Shown one piece after another: positions 30,871 through 38,759 of a DNA stretch of 40,782 nt. This stretch comes from Actinomycetota bacterium. GTDB lineage: Bacteria > Actinomycetota > Actinomycetes > Nanopelagicales > Nanopelagicaceae. How positions within the stretch are numbered: the first letter of the stretch is position 1; every line of letters starts with the position of its first letter. The translations under genes and the position numbers were made by a program. The stretch spans positions 1 to 40,782 of the forward strand of contig RFMK01000123.1 in NCBI GenBank assembly GCA_009927705.1. Reading direction: 5' to 3'. Under the pieces are notes generated by a model. That model ran no database searches. It was given only the letters and a program-made list of their open reading frames with translations, and was not told the DNA's origin.

Positions 30871-32920
30871 TTCCCTCACGATCTAAGTACGGCAAGATTC
30901 CGCCAAGATGCATTGGCCAACCTGCGCCCATCAGCATACATAGATCAATCTCTGCAGCAGTTGCAACAACACCTTCATCGAGCATCATGCGCGCTTCTTC
31001 AGCCAGCGCTTTGAGTGCACGCAACTTCACTCCTTCGCCAGTAGAGGCTTTGGTGCCTTTTTCAACGAGTGCAAGTGCTTCAGGATTGGGAATGAGTTTT
31101 CCGCTCTCATCCTTGGTGTAGAAGGTCTTGACGCCTTTATCGACCAGACGTTGGACTGTTGGCGAGACGCGATAACGCGGGCCGAGATTTGCATTCAACG
31201 TCTTGGAAACATGCAGTGCAACTCCTGGACCGACCAGGCCAAAGAGTTCGAATGGCGACATCGGGAAGCCGAGCGGACGCAGCGCATTATCGGCGACATC
31301 AGCAGGTGTTCCTTCATCCATCGCATCAGTAACTTCACCCATAAATCGAGTTAAGAGACGATTGACTACAAAGCCCGGCGCATCTTTACAAATAATCATG
31401 GTCTTCTTTAATTCTTTCCCGACATTAATAGCAGTAGCAGTGGTTGCATCATCGGTTTTCGATGTGCGAGCAACTTCGAGAAGTGGCATCACCGCAACTG
31501 GATTAAAGAAGTGGAATCCAACAACGCGCTCCGGGTGTTGAAGTCCTTCGCCCATTTTCTCAACCGAGAGCGATGAAGTATTCGTGGCAAGAACGCATTC
31601 GGGGGCGATGATCGCCTCAAGATCTTTGAAGAGTTTCTGCTTGATGGAAAGTTCCTCGAAGACTGCTTCGATAATGAAGTCTGCGCCGGCAAAGACTGAT
31701 TGGTCGACCGAACCTGTGACAAGAAGCGAGAGTCGTCGACCTGCTTCTTCATTCAATCGCTTCTTCTCTACCAACTTAGCGATCTCGGCATGAACCCAGG
31801 CCACACCTTTATCTACGCGCGCCTGATCCAAATCCGTCATGACGACTGGAACTTTGAGATTGCGTACTATGAGAAGAGCGAGTTGAGATGCCATCAAGCC
31901 TGCCCCAACGACGCCAACTTTGGTGACTTTACGGGCGAGTGCTGGCTTTGGTGCGCCTTCTACTTTCTTACGTTTCTTCTGGATGAGATTGAATGCGTAG
32001 AGCGAGGAGCGAAGAGGATTGCCCATGACTAGGTTTGCGAGAATCTCATCTTCAGCATCGAAGCCCTGGTCAAGAGTGTTAGTGCGGGCTGCGTAGATCA
32101 ATTCAAGAGCGCGACGAGGGGCTTCAATATCTGCGCCGCCATACTTCTTGGCGATGGCAGCTTTTCCTGTGGCGATTGCTTTATCCCAAGCCGCGACATC
32201 GGCAGTGTAATCCTGGCGATCAATCTGCTCTTTGCCGGAGATTATGCGCGCGGCAAATGCAACGGAACGCTCTAGAAAGTCAGCTGGTTCGTAGACAGCA
32301 TCGACAACGCCTAGTCCTTGTGCTTCTTTCGCTTTCATCATCGTGTTGTTGTTGAGTGCGTTAAGGATGATGACTTGGACTGCGCGTTCTGGTCCAATCA
32401 ACTTTGGAAGGATTGTGGCGCCGCCCCAACCAGGAACTATTCCAAGGAAACATTCGGGAAGCGCGGTAAGTGCTGTAGATGCCATCGTGCGATAGTTGCA
32501 ATGCAATCCAACTTCGAGTCCGCCGCCAAGTGCGAGTCCATTGATGAATGCGAAAGTTGCCTTCTTACTCCGTCCAAGTCGCTTGAAGACATCATGTCCA
32601 AATTTTCCGATTGCAAGTGATTGCGATTTTTCCGTGACGAATGGCAAGCCAGAAAGATCGGCGCCAGCAGCGAAGATAAAAGGTTTACCAGTGATTGCAA
32701 TTGCAACCGCGGAAGAGTTTTCTGCTGCGGTAATTGCGTTATCGAGTTCTTGAAGAGACTTTGGCCCAAGAGTATTGGGACGAGTGTGATCAAGACCGTT
32801 ATCAATCGTGATGAGAGCAAGCGTTCCCTGAGCGCCAAAAGCGGCAAGATCTATTTCCCGGACGAGCGCCTTTGTTACAACTTCTTCGGGCGCGCCTACA
32901 GGAGTAGTGATGTCAGCCAT
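30809..32920 (-). CDS. fadJ: 3-hydroxyacyl-CoA dehydrogenase / enoyl-CoA hydratase fusion
   Basis: Multifunctional alpha subunit of fatty-acid beta-oxidation. In 703 residues: an N-terminal crotonase domain with the oxyanion motif FAAGADLSG and the two catalytic acids in GGGLEV and PECFLGIVPG; then a Rossmann 3-hydroxyacyl-CoA dehydrogenase (KVGVVGAGLMASQLA; catalytic H in GFHFFNPVAVMPLLE) and two C-terminal HAD domains. The dinucleotide loop has GLMAS rather than GxMGxG, a form I believe common in actinobacterial homologues. It starts three bases after the fadA stop. Its 3' end overlaps dxs by 62 bases. Confidence 0.92.
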   Translation of the reverse strand: MADITTPVGAPEEVVTKALVREIDLAAFGAQGTLALITIDNGLDHTRPNTLGPKSLQELDNAITAAENSSAVAIAITGKPFIFAAGADLSGLPFVTEKSQSLAIGKFGHDVFKRLGRSKKATFAFINGLALGGGLEVGLHCNYRTMASTALTALPECFLGIVPGWGGATILPKLIGPERAVQVIILNALNNNTMMKAKEAQGLGVVDAVYEPADFLERSVAFAARIISGKEQIDRQDYTADVAAWDKAIATGKAAIAKKYGGADIEAPRRALELIYAARTNTLDQGFDAEDEILANLVMGNPLRSSLYAFNLIQKKRKKVEGAPKPALARKVTKVGVVGAGLMASQLALLIVRNLKVPVVMTDLDQARVDKGVAWVHAEIAKLVEKKRLNEEAGRRLSLLVTGSVDQSVFAGADFIIEAVFEELSIKQKLFKDLEAIIAPECVLATNTSSLSVEKMGEGLQHPERVVGFHFFNPVAVMPLLEVARTSKTDDATTATAINVGKELKKTMIICKDAPGFVVNRLLTRFMGEVTDAMDEGTPADVADNALRPLGFPMSPFELFGLVGPGVALHVSKTLNANLGPRYRVSPTVQRLVDKGVKTFYTKDESGKLIPNPEALALVEKGTKASTGEGVKLRALKALAEEARMMLDEGVVATAAEIDLCMLMGAGWPMHLGGILPYLDREGISEVVCGQRFHPHGVASLPA

Positions 32921-32923
32921 GAG

Positions 32924-34129
32924 TTATGCCGCCTTACCGTTGTAGTGAGGGTTTTCCCAGATCACAGTTCCGCCCATCCCAAGACCGATACACATAGTTG
33001 TGATGCCATAGCGAACATCGGGACGTTCTTTAAAACCTTCCGCCAAATTAAGCATTAATCGTATTCCTGATGAAGCGAGTGGATGTCCCACTGCAATTGC
33101 TCCGCCATAAATATTCACGCGAGGATCATCGTCGGCAATACCGAAGTAATCGAGGAATGAAAGTACTTGGATTGCAAATGCTTCATTAACTTCAAAAAGT
33201 CCTATATCGCTAATGGAAAGACCCGCTTTTTCTAAAGCTTTTAACGTGGAAGGAACAGGTCCATAACCCATAATTTCTGGCTCAACGCCAGCGAAGGCGA
33301 ATGTAACCATTTTTGCTTTTGGAGAGAGTCCGAGCTCTTTTGCTTTCTTCTCACTCACAAGTAGCGCAGCAGTTGCGCCATCATTGAGTCCGGCAGCATT
33401 ACCTGCAGTTACTCGACCGGCAGGGCGGAATGGTGTCTTGAGTGCGGCGAGCGCTTCCAAGGTTGTTCCAGGACGTGGCGGTTCATCTACAGTGGCAACG
33501 CCCCAACCTTGTTCAGCGCTTCGTACCGCAACTGGAATCAAATTAGGTTGGATCTTTCCGGCAGCATAAGCAGCTGCGGTTTTTTGTTGAGAGGCGAGCG
33601 CATATTTATCTGCGCGCTCCTTAGTTAAGTGTGGCAACTTGTCATGTAAACGTTCTGCGGTATTTCCCATTGATAGCGCGTCTGTATCAACAAGTTTCTC
33701 TGCAAGATAACGAGGATTGGGATCCATGCCTTCGCCCATAGGGTGATTACCCATATGTTCTACTCCACCAGCAATTGCGACGTCATACGCGCCCATGTTG
33801 ATAGATCCCGCCAACGTGGTTACCGACGTCATCGCACCTGCGCACCAACGATCAATCGAGTATCCAGGAACAGTATTGGGTAATCCTGCAAGCAGCGTCG
33901 CGCTACGACCGATATTCATACCTTGATCACCGAATTGAGTTGCTGCAGCAATTGCTACATCGTCGACGTCGCTAGGTTTTACTTGCGGATTTCGCTCAAG
34001 CAATCCTCGGATGCATCGAACGATGATGTCATCAGCTCTTGTGCCGGCGTACAAGCTGCCCGCTTTTCCGAAAGGAGAGCGAACAGCGTCAACAAGGAGA
34101 ACATTGGTGGAGGTAGAGGCAGTATTCAT
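32924..34129 (-). CDS. fadA: acetyl-CoA C-acyltransferase (3-ketoacyl-CoA thiolase)
   Basis: Beta subunit of the beta-oxidation complex, cleaving 3-ketoacyl-CoA to acetyl-CoA and a shortened acyl-CoA. The 401-residue thiolase has the nucleophilic cysteine C96 (SIDRWCAGA), NEAFAIQ, GGAIAVGHPLASSG with the catalytic histidine, and the C-terminal CIGLGMGG cysteine. It is first in the fadA-fadJ operon. Its ATG lies six bases after a TAACCT -10, and a 22-base palindrome covers that promoter, suggesting repressor control by a fatty-acid sensor. Confidence 0.95.
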   Translation of the reverse strand: MNTASTSTNVLLVDAVRSPFGKAGSLYAGTRADDIIVRCIRGLLERNPQVKPSDVDDVAIAAATQFGDQGMNIGRSATLLAGLPNTVPGYSIDRWCAGAMTSVTTLAGSINMGAYDVAIAGGVEHMGNHPMGEGMDPNPRYLAEKLVDTDALSMGNTAERLHDKLPHLTKERADKYALASQQKTAAAYAAGKIQPNLIPVAVRSAEQGWGVATVDEPPRPGTTLEALAALKTPFRPAGRVTAGNAAGLNDGATAALLVSEKKAKELGLSPKAKMVTFAFAGVEPEIMGYGPVPSTLKALEKAGLSISDIGLFEVNEAFAIQVLSFLDYFGIADDDPRVNIYGGAIAVGHPLASSGIRLMLNLAEGFKERPDVRYGITTMCIGLGMGGTVIWENPHYNGKAA

Positions 34130-34134
34130 GCCGC

Positions 34135-34156
34135 TAGGTTACTCATCAGTAACCTA
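34135..34156. promoter_or_regulatory. palindromic operator candidate over the fadA promoter
   Basis: Perfect 9-bp inverted repeat (34135-34143 with 34148-34156, arms TAGGTTACT/AGTAACCTA) with a four-base centre. It covers the fadA -10 and part of the -35/-10 spacer, where bound repressor would block transcription. Size and symmetry resemble TetR-family operators. No T run follows on either strand, so it is not a good terminator of efeU. Confidence 0.5.
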
Positions 34157-34164
34157 AAGCCCAA
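34136..34164 (-). promoter_or_regulatory. promoter of fadA-fadJ, leaderless type
   Basis: On the minus strand, TTGGGC (34164-34159), a 17-base spacer and TAACCT (34141-34136), then six bases to the fadA ATG. One of the few promoters here with a recognisable -35. Confidence 0.6.
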
Positions 34165-34190
34165 TTGGACGAGGGCGGGAGTAGAGGCCG

Positions 34191-35015
34191 TTACTTGGAT
34201 ACGAGAACGGGCGCGGTGGTCTTGGCCGGCTTGAGATAGAGCGCCAAGGTGCCAACGACAAATGCGCCCCATACGACGAGCTGGAGCCATGACATGGTGG
34301 TGTCGAAGCCGATCGTTCCAGCGAGAACCGAGGCAAGGATTGAATCTGGCGCTAACCACGAAGTGACATCCCACGCGTAAGCGCTTTCACCTGGTAGCCA
34401 GCCGAGTTCTTGGTACTCATGAATCCCATATGAGAGAACACCTGCTGCAACGATGATGAGCGCAGCGCCAGTGATTGTGAAGAACTTCGAAAGATTGATT
34501 TTGATTGCCCGGCGATAAAGGGCGTAGCCAAGAAGTACGGAAAGAGCCAAACCTGAGATCAAGCCAATTGTTGCTGGGACCTTTGAGCCTACGGTCTGGA
34601 AATTTGTGTAAACAAAGAGCGCTGTTTCGAGCCCCTCGCGAGCAACGGCGAAGAATGCTGCAGACGCCAACGTTAAAGGACCGACCATTGCCGCAGTATC
34701 GACTTTCTCATGAAGTTCATCGCGAAGTGAGCGAGCCGTTCGCTTCATCCAGAAGACCATCCAGGTCACGAGTCCAACTGCAACAAAGGAGGTAGTGCCG
34801 GCGAAGAATTCCTCGCCGCGGGCTGATAGCTCGGCGGAGGTGAATCCGAGGAAGCCACCAAGAGCGACGCTGAGGGCAAGGGCGAGTGATACGCCAGCCC
34901 AGATAGGGGTCAGAAGAAAACGCCGGTTAGTTTTAACGACGTAAGCCACGAGGATTCCGACGATAAGAGCGGCCTCAAGGCCTTCACGGAGCGCGATCAG
35001 GAAACTACTGAGCAT
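34191..35015 (-). CDS. efeU: EfeU/FTR1-family iron permease
   Basis: Seven-helix membrane permease of the oxidase-dependent FTR1/EfeU iron transporter family. In 274 residues it carries the two iron-passage motifs REGLE at 10-14 and 126-130, placed in transmembrane helices 1 and 4 as in the family. The periplasmic partners EfeO and EfeB are not adjacent, so it may work with unlinked partners or alone. The ATG follows a TAGGCT six bases upstream. It is in the same direction as fadA, whose promoter lies just beyond its stop. Confidence 0.9.
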   Translation of the reverse strand: MLSSFLIALREGLEAALIVGILVAYVVKTNRRFLLTPIWAGVSLALALSVALGGFLGFTSAELSARGEEFFAGTTSFVAVGLVTWMVFWMKRTARSLRDELHEKVDTAAMVGPLTLASAAFFAVAREGLETALFVYTNFQTVGSKVPATIGLISGLALSVLLGYALYRRAIKINLSKFFTITGAALIIVAAGVLSYGIHEYQELGWLPGESAYAWDVTSWLAPDSILASVLAGTIGFDTTMSWLQLVVWGAFVVGTLALYLKPAKTTAPVLVSK

Positions 35016-35021
35016 GTGGCC

Positions 35022-35051
35022 AGCCTAAACCCGCAGCACTTATTTTCGCAA
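35022..35051 (-). promoter_or_regulatory. promoter of efeU, leaderless type
   Basis: On the minus strand, TTGCGA (35051-35046), an 18-base spacer and TAGGCT (35027-35022), then six bases to the efeU ATG. It starts 22 bases after the rnd stop codon. Confidence 0.55.
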
Positions 35052-35073
35052 CTCCAATGTTGCGTAATTCGGG

Positions 35074-36381
35074 TCACTCCGATGGTGGGTTTTCTCCGTT
35101 TTCAGGCTCTTCGGCAGGTTCAGGCGCCGGGGGAGCCTCAGTCTCACAGAGTGATTGAGCCAGAGCATATGCAGTTTTCTCGATCTGCCATTCGCGCGCT
35201 CCATTAAGACGCAATTGAGTCTCGACTTTTGTAATAAGAGATTGCGAAAATTCATAACTCTTTTCGGCTCCGTTATCGAAAGTGATCTTGCGAGCAATTT
35301 CTGGCGTCAGGAGATTCTCTAATGGAATCGAGTGGGTTGTGGCAATCTCATACAAGCGAATTCTTGCGTGCATGATTCGCGCATAGGCCAACGGATATTT
35401 CGCTCGCCAGATTTTTACTGGCGGTAAAGAGTCAGATTTACTCCGTAGTTGGGGCCATTCACTTTCTGGCAGAGCCGAAGCGCGTAGATACACATCGAAC
35501 CAGAGATCTATATGGTTCTTTTGAACTTCATTACGTATTCGAGCTTTCGCTTCTGGCATTTTCATCAATTCAGCAACGCTTTTCAAGCGCGATTGCGCCA
35601 TCGCAGAGATAACCGAGTCAGAAAGCAAACGGCCCGGAGCAAGATCAATCTGCGCAGCGACTCGATCACGTTCAAGCCAAAGTTCGCGAACTATCGCCAT
35701 TTGATATCTCGACTTTATCTGATGCATACCTGAAGTGCGACGCCAAGGTTCTTTCCGAGGTGGACTTGGTGGCGATTTTAGAATTGACGCAAAATCTTGG
35801 AGCGCCCAAGTCAATTTGCCTTGGGCTTCAAGCAGCTCGGCAACTTTATCTCGAAGATCAATCAAGACAGCAACATCAAGCGCGGCATAGTCCAACCATT
35901 CTTGTTGCAGGGGGCGTATTGACCAATCAACAGCAGAATGTTCTTTGGCAAGTGCAATTTCCAAGAGACTTTCACAGAGCGAACCAAGACCAACTCGTGC
36001 ACAACCGGCAATTCGTGCGCCTAATTCCGTGTCAAAAAGGCGTTGGGGATCGATGCCAAATTCCCGTAAACAAGGCAGATCTTGGGTGCTGGCATGAATG
36101 ATGACCTCTTCATCTTCCATGCATTTATTTAGAGCTGCGATTACTAAGGACGCGCCGTCTAGCGAGTTGATGGCAATCGGATCAATGAGATGAATTCCGC
36201 TGCCCCGGCGAAAAATCTGTATTAAATAAGCTCGAGCGCTATATCTGAAACCTGATGCACGTTCCGCATCGATAGCGATAGGACCTGATCCTTTTTGCAA
36301 GTCAGCAATGCACGAATGAAGCGATTCCAAATCCTCGATGACCGGGGGAGTTCCCTGATCTGGGACATGAAGTGCTCGCAT
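35074..36381 (-). CDS. rnd: ribonuclease D with HRDC domain
   Basis: 3'-to-5' exoribonuclease of the DEDDy family acting in tRNA and structured-RNA maturation. The 435-residue protein has Exo I IAIDAE (D38, E40), Exo II HASTQDLPCL with its aspartate near residue 102, and Exo III YAALDV with tyrosine and aspartate near 170. An HRDC domain follows (about 215-290), then a second helical region; the C-terminus is proline/glutamate-rich. It starts 26 bases after DUF3000 with no separate promoter seen, forming a DUF3000-rnd unit that is conserved in actinobacteria near dxs. Confidence 0.9.
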   Translation of the reverse strand: MRALHVPDQGTPPVIEDLESLHSCIADLQKGSGPIAIDAERASGFRYSARAYLIQIFRRGSGIHLIDPIAINSLDGASLVIAALNKCMEDEEVIIHASTQDLPCLREFGIDPQRLFDTELGARIAGCARVGLGSLCESLLEIALAKEHSAVDWSIRPLQQEWLDYAALDVAVLIDLRDKVAELLEAQGKLTWALQDFASILKSPPSPPRKEPWRRTSGMHQIKSRYQMAIVRELWLERDRVAAQIDLAPGRLLSDSVISAMAQSRLKSVAELMKMPEAKARIRNEVQKNHIDLWFDVYLRASALPESEWPQLRSKSDSLPPVKIWRAKYPLAYARIMHARIRLYEIATTHSIPLENLLTPEIARKITFDNGAEKSYEFSQSLITKVETQLRLNGAREWQIEKTAYALAQSLCETEAPPAPEPAEEPENGENPPSE

Positions 36382-36407
36382 GAAAAGTAATCGTTCGTGT
36401 GCAGCTT

Positions 36408-36989
36408 TTAGCGCCGACGTGGAAGCGAACTAACTCCTTCAGGAACCGGAGCAAGTCCAGCTGCGCTCGCCATCAAATCCAGCCATACGCCAACATGCTT
36501 CAATAAATCGTGAGCATTTGCAGGAGTCCATGATGCACGAATCTCAATCTCGGATGTCTCATCACTAGTGGAAAGTTGTCCGTAAGAAGCGCTCATTACT
36601 CGAGTGACAGTTCCGCTAGGTGCGACAAATGGGGCGCCTGAATTGCGCAAAGCATCCATAAACCAAGACCAACCGACATCAGGAAGTAATGGGTCAGATT
36701 CCATCTCTGTCTCAAGTGCGGAGCGCACAAAGGTCACACACCGAAAGGTCCCTTCCCAGGTTTCTTGTCCTTCTGGATCATGGAGCAGGACAAAACGTCC
36801 GGTCGCAATATCTTCTAATTCACCATCGCTATCGACGAGACGAGGGTCAGTGAGATCTGCAGAAACTGCATAAGCAAATGGAGCTAAACGTTGGGGCGCA
36901 GGTATCTCTTCGAGAACAATTTCAGAACGTGGCAAAAAATCCTTCATGCCATTTACAAAAGAATGAAAAAGATCAGTTTGATTTGCCAC
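36408..36989 (-). CDS. DUF3000 family protein
   Basis: Conserved actinobacterial cytosolic protein of unknown function, 193 residues from a GTG start. Features: LAPFAYAVSADL near 35, GRFVLLHDPEGQETWEGTFR (about 64-83), WSWFMDAL, and a C-terminal helix WLDLMASAAGLAPVPEGV. No catalytic motif. The GTG at 36989 is fixed by TACCCT ending six bases upstream. It precedes rnd, its usual neighbour, which suggests a role in RNA processing by association only. Confidence 0.85.
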   Translation of the reverse strand: MANQTDLFHSFVNGMKDFLPRSEIVLEEIPAPQRLAPFAYAVSADLTDPRLVDSDGELEDIATGRFVLLHDPEGQETWEGTFRCVTFVRSALETEMESDPLLPDVGWSWFMDALRNSGAPFVAPSGTVTRVMSASYGQLSTSDETSEIEIRASWTPANAHDLLKHVGVWLDLMASAAGLAPVPEGVSSLPRRR

Positions 36990-36995
36990 TATCTA

Positions 36996-37001
36996 AGGGT
37001 A
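36996..37001 (-). promoter_or_regulatory. -10 element of DUF3000-rnd, leaderless type
   Basis: TACCCT on the minus strand ends six bases before the GTG at 36989. It is divergent from the EamA gene promoter in a 71-base gap. Confidence 0.55.
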
Positions 37002-37048
37002 GGAGAGTAGTTATTGAAGTCATGGGAGCCACGAGGAGAGTGTGACGC

Positions 37049-37054
37049 TAGGCT
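37049..37054 (+). promoter_or_regulatory. -10 element of the EamA-family gene, leaderless type
   Basis: TAGGCT ends six bases before the ATG at 37061. No ribosome site lies close to the start. Confidence 0.6.
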
Positions 37055-37060
37055 TTCGAC

Positions 37061-37900
37061 ATGGGCTCATTCCTCGCGTTGTTTTCCAGCATTCTCTGGG
37101 GAACTGCTGATTACCTTGCAGGAAACCTCGCTAAACGTTTCAAAGCGCTAGCAGTCACAGGCGTCTCGCAAACATTTGGATTGCTCTTTGGATTGTCAGT
37201 CATAGCGCTGACTGGCTCTTTCATCGCTCCCACGCTCTCTTTCGATGGCTATTTCATACCTGGGGTGATTGCAGGAATCGCAGGCTTCATCGGCCTCACC
37301 GCTTTTTACACTGGGCTCGCGACTGGACGCATGGGAGTCGTTTCACCAATTAGCTCGTTATCAGTCGTCATTCCACTCATTTATGCGTTGATTCAAGGTG
37401 AACGTCCGTCAACAGCTCAGACATTGGGAATCGTGATCGCTGTCGCTGGGGCATTTATGGCCAGCGGCCCAGAAGTAAGGAATGGATTGCCTATCAAGCC
37501 GTTGGTCTATGCCGTTGTTGCCGCGCTTGGCTTTGGAACTGCGTTGACCTTTATCGCAATTGGTTCTGAGACAGACTCGCTTCATACTATGACTGCGATG
37601 AGATGTGCATCAGTATCTGTATGCATCGTTATTGCAATGAAGTATCGAACTCTCGGCGGTTTCTCTCGCTCTTATATTCCGCTCTTAATCTTTATTGGCG
37701 TTGCAGATTTTCTCGCTAACTTCTTACTCGGTGTTGCAACGACACAAGGGCTAGTTTCTATTGCAATGGTCTTTGGTTCGCTATTTCCTATCGTCACAAT
37801 CTTGCTCGCATATAAATTCCTCCACGAGCGTTTGCATCGAATCCAATATGTTGGAATTGCTGCAGCATTGTTCGGCGTGATTTTGATTGCCGCGTTCTAA
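37061..37900 (+). CDS. EamA-family (DMT superfamily) transporter
   Basis: Integral membrane protein of 279 residues with about ten hydrophobic helices in two EamA repeats (about 1-130 and 145-279). Typical marks are the start GSFLALFSSILWGTADYLAG, the VSPISSLSVVIPLIYALI helix before QGERPS, and FLHERLHRIQYVGIAAALFGV at the end, mirroring the repeat. Members export or import amino acids, metabolites or drugs; the substrate cannot be predicted. Monocistronic, convergent with the RibD-C reductase, whose stop is seven bases away. Confidence 0.88.
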   Translation: MGSFLALFSSILWGTADYLAGNLAKRFKALAVTGVSQTFGLLFGLSVIALTGSFIAPTLSFDGYFIPGVIAGIAGFIGLTAFYTGLATGRMGVVSPISSLSVVIPLIYALIQGERPSTAQTLGIVIAVAGAFMASGPEVRNGLPIKPLVYAVVAALGFGTALTFIAIGSETDSLHTMTAMRCASVSVCIVIAMKYRTLGGFSRSYIPLLIFIGVADFLANFLLGVATTQGLVSIAMVFGSLFPIVTILLAYKFLHERLHRIQYVGIAAALFGVILIAAF

Positions 37901-37907
37901 AGCACTT

Positions 37908-38453
37908 TTAGTTCCGGATGGGGACCCATTCCTCAAAAGTCACATCTTCAACCTGCTCACTTTTCTCCACTTGATAATGGCGCTCTAGTAATTCAAAGTC
38001 GAAGAAGTCACTATCGCCGGCAAGCGGGCTGCGGGTGAGAAAGAGTCGATCAATCATCTGTTCGGCCAGAAGTGGTTTGATAAAGCTGATGCCTCCTTCG
38101 ACTAAGGCCACAGCACCTTTCCTTTCTAGCGCTTGATGAAGCACGACCTTTGGATTGGCGTTGATGAAGAAAGACTCTCCTTCAATTGCGGAATGTGGAC
38201 TCGATAACAATTCTGGATTACGCGTTGCAACGAACACAGGCAATGGAGCTTTCGCATAGTGCTCGCACCGGTAGGTATTTCCTCCGACAACCAGAGAGGA
38301 AGCAAGCCCTCGTATCGCATGAAAACGCTCCCGATCAGCGGGCGGACTTAGCGGAGCAGAGTCCTGGTCGAGAGAGGTTGCGCCGTTCGAACCAATGACC
38401 ATATTGGCGATAACTTTCTCGTGGTTGTGGGCGCGAACACTGGCCGTGGTCAT
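37908..38453 (-). CDS. RibD C-terminal-type pyrimidine reductase family protein
   Basis: A 181-residue protein of the RibD_C/dihydrofolate-reductase-like fold. It starts with an NMVIGSNGATSLD strand-loop (about 17-29) corresponding to the substrate and NADPH region of RibD reductase, has LVVGGNTYR (about 54-62), and VEGGISFIKPLL (about 119-130), the conserved NADPH-binding glycine segment. Whether it works on the riboflavin intermediate or another compound is unknown; no other rib gene is nearby. It is shorter than most family members (about 220-250). A TAACGT seven bases before the ATG supports the start. Confidence 0.75.
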   Translation of the reverse strand: MTTASVRAHNHEKVIANMVIGSNGATSLDQDSAPLSPPADRERFHAIRGLASSLVVGGNTYRCEHYAKAPLPVFVATRNPELLSSPHSAIEGESFFINANPKVVLHQALERKGAVALVEGGISFIKPLLAEQMIDRLFLTRSPLAGDSDFFDFELLERHYQVEKSEQVEDVTFEEWVPIRN

Positions 38454-38460
38454 AGTCGAA

Positions 38461-38466
38461 ACGTTA
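38461..38466 (-). promoter_or_regulatory. -10 element of the RibD-C gene, leaderless type
   Basis: TAACGT on the minus strand ends seven bases before the ATG at 38453. It faces away from the promoter of the small CxxC protein. Confidence 0.5.
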
Positions 38467-38512
38467 CCGCGTCTGACCCAGCGGGAATCAGAGCGATGTC
38501 AGTGGCCATCTA

Positions 38513-38518
38513 TACCTT
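38513..38518 (+). promoter_or_regulatory. -10 element of the small CxxC-protein gene, leaderless type
   Basis: TACCTT ends seven bases before the ATG at 38526 and supports that start over in-frame upstream codons. Confidence 0.5.
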
Positions 38519-38525
38519 TTTCCTC

Positions 38526-38759
38526 ATGATCATTGATTGCGAAAGTTGCGTAATGCGCGATATTGCCTGTCGCGATTGTGTTGTCTCTGTTCTCATCGAA
38601 GCTCCGCCGTCACGCATTGACCGCGGTTCAGAGATTGGACCAGAAGAATCGCGCGTTATCGACCTCTTGGCCTCCCGGGGAATGATTCCGCCGCTGCGTT
38701 ACGCTCATAGTGAGAAATCCCAACCTGATTCTCAGCCTACGGAGGCGCTCTCAGGTTGA
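38526..38759 (+). CDS. small CxxC-CxxC protein of unknown function
   Basis: A 77-residue protein with two close CxxC pairs at the N-terminus (C5/C8 and C15/C18, in DCESCVMRDIACRDC), a short hydrophobic strand VVSVLIEAPP, and a helix RVIDLLASRGMIPPLRY, then a polar tail. The four cysteines suggest a zinc knuckle or redox site (inference). An open frame extends upstream to 38421 but overlaps the RibD-C gene and its promoter; the ATG at 38526 has a leaderless -10. I recall similar small cysteine proteins in other actinobacteria beside NlpC/P60 genes but know no function. Confidence 0.65.
   Translation: MIIDCESCVMRDIACRDCVVSVLIEAPPSRIDRGSEIGPEESRVIDLLASRGMIPPLRYAHSEKSQPDSQPTEALSG

Noticed and set aside
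32437..32847. 136-codon minus-strand frame inside fadJ in another frame
   Set aside because: fadJ domains are continuous across the region, so this is a shadow.
38421..38525. Upstream extension of the small CxxC-protein frame to a GTG at 38421
   Set aside because: It overlaps the RibD-C coding start and both divergent promoters, and the 35 extra residues look like non-coding translation; the ATG at 38526 has a well-placed -10.
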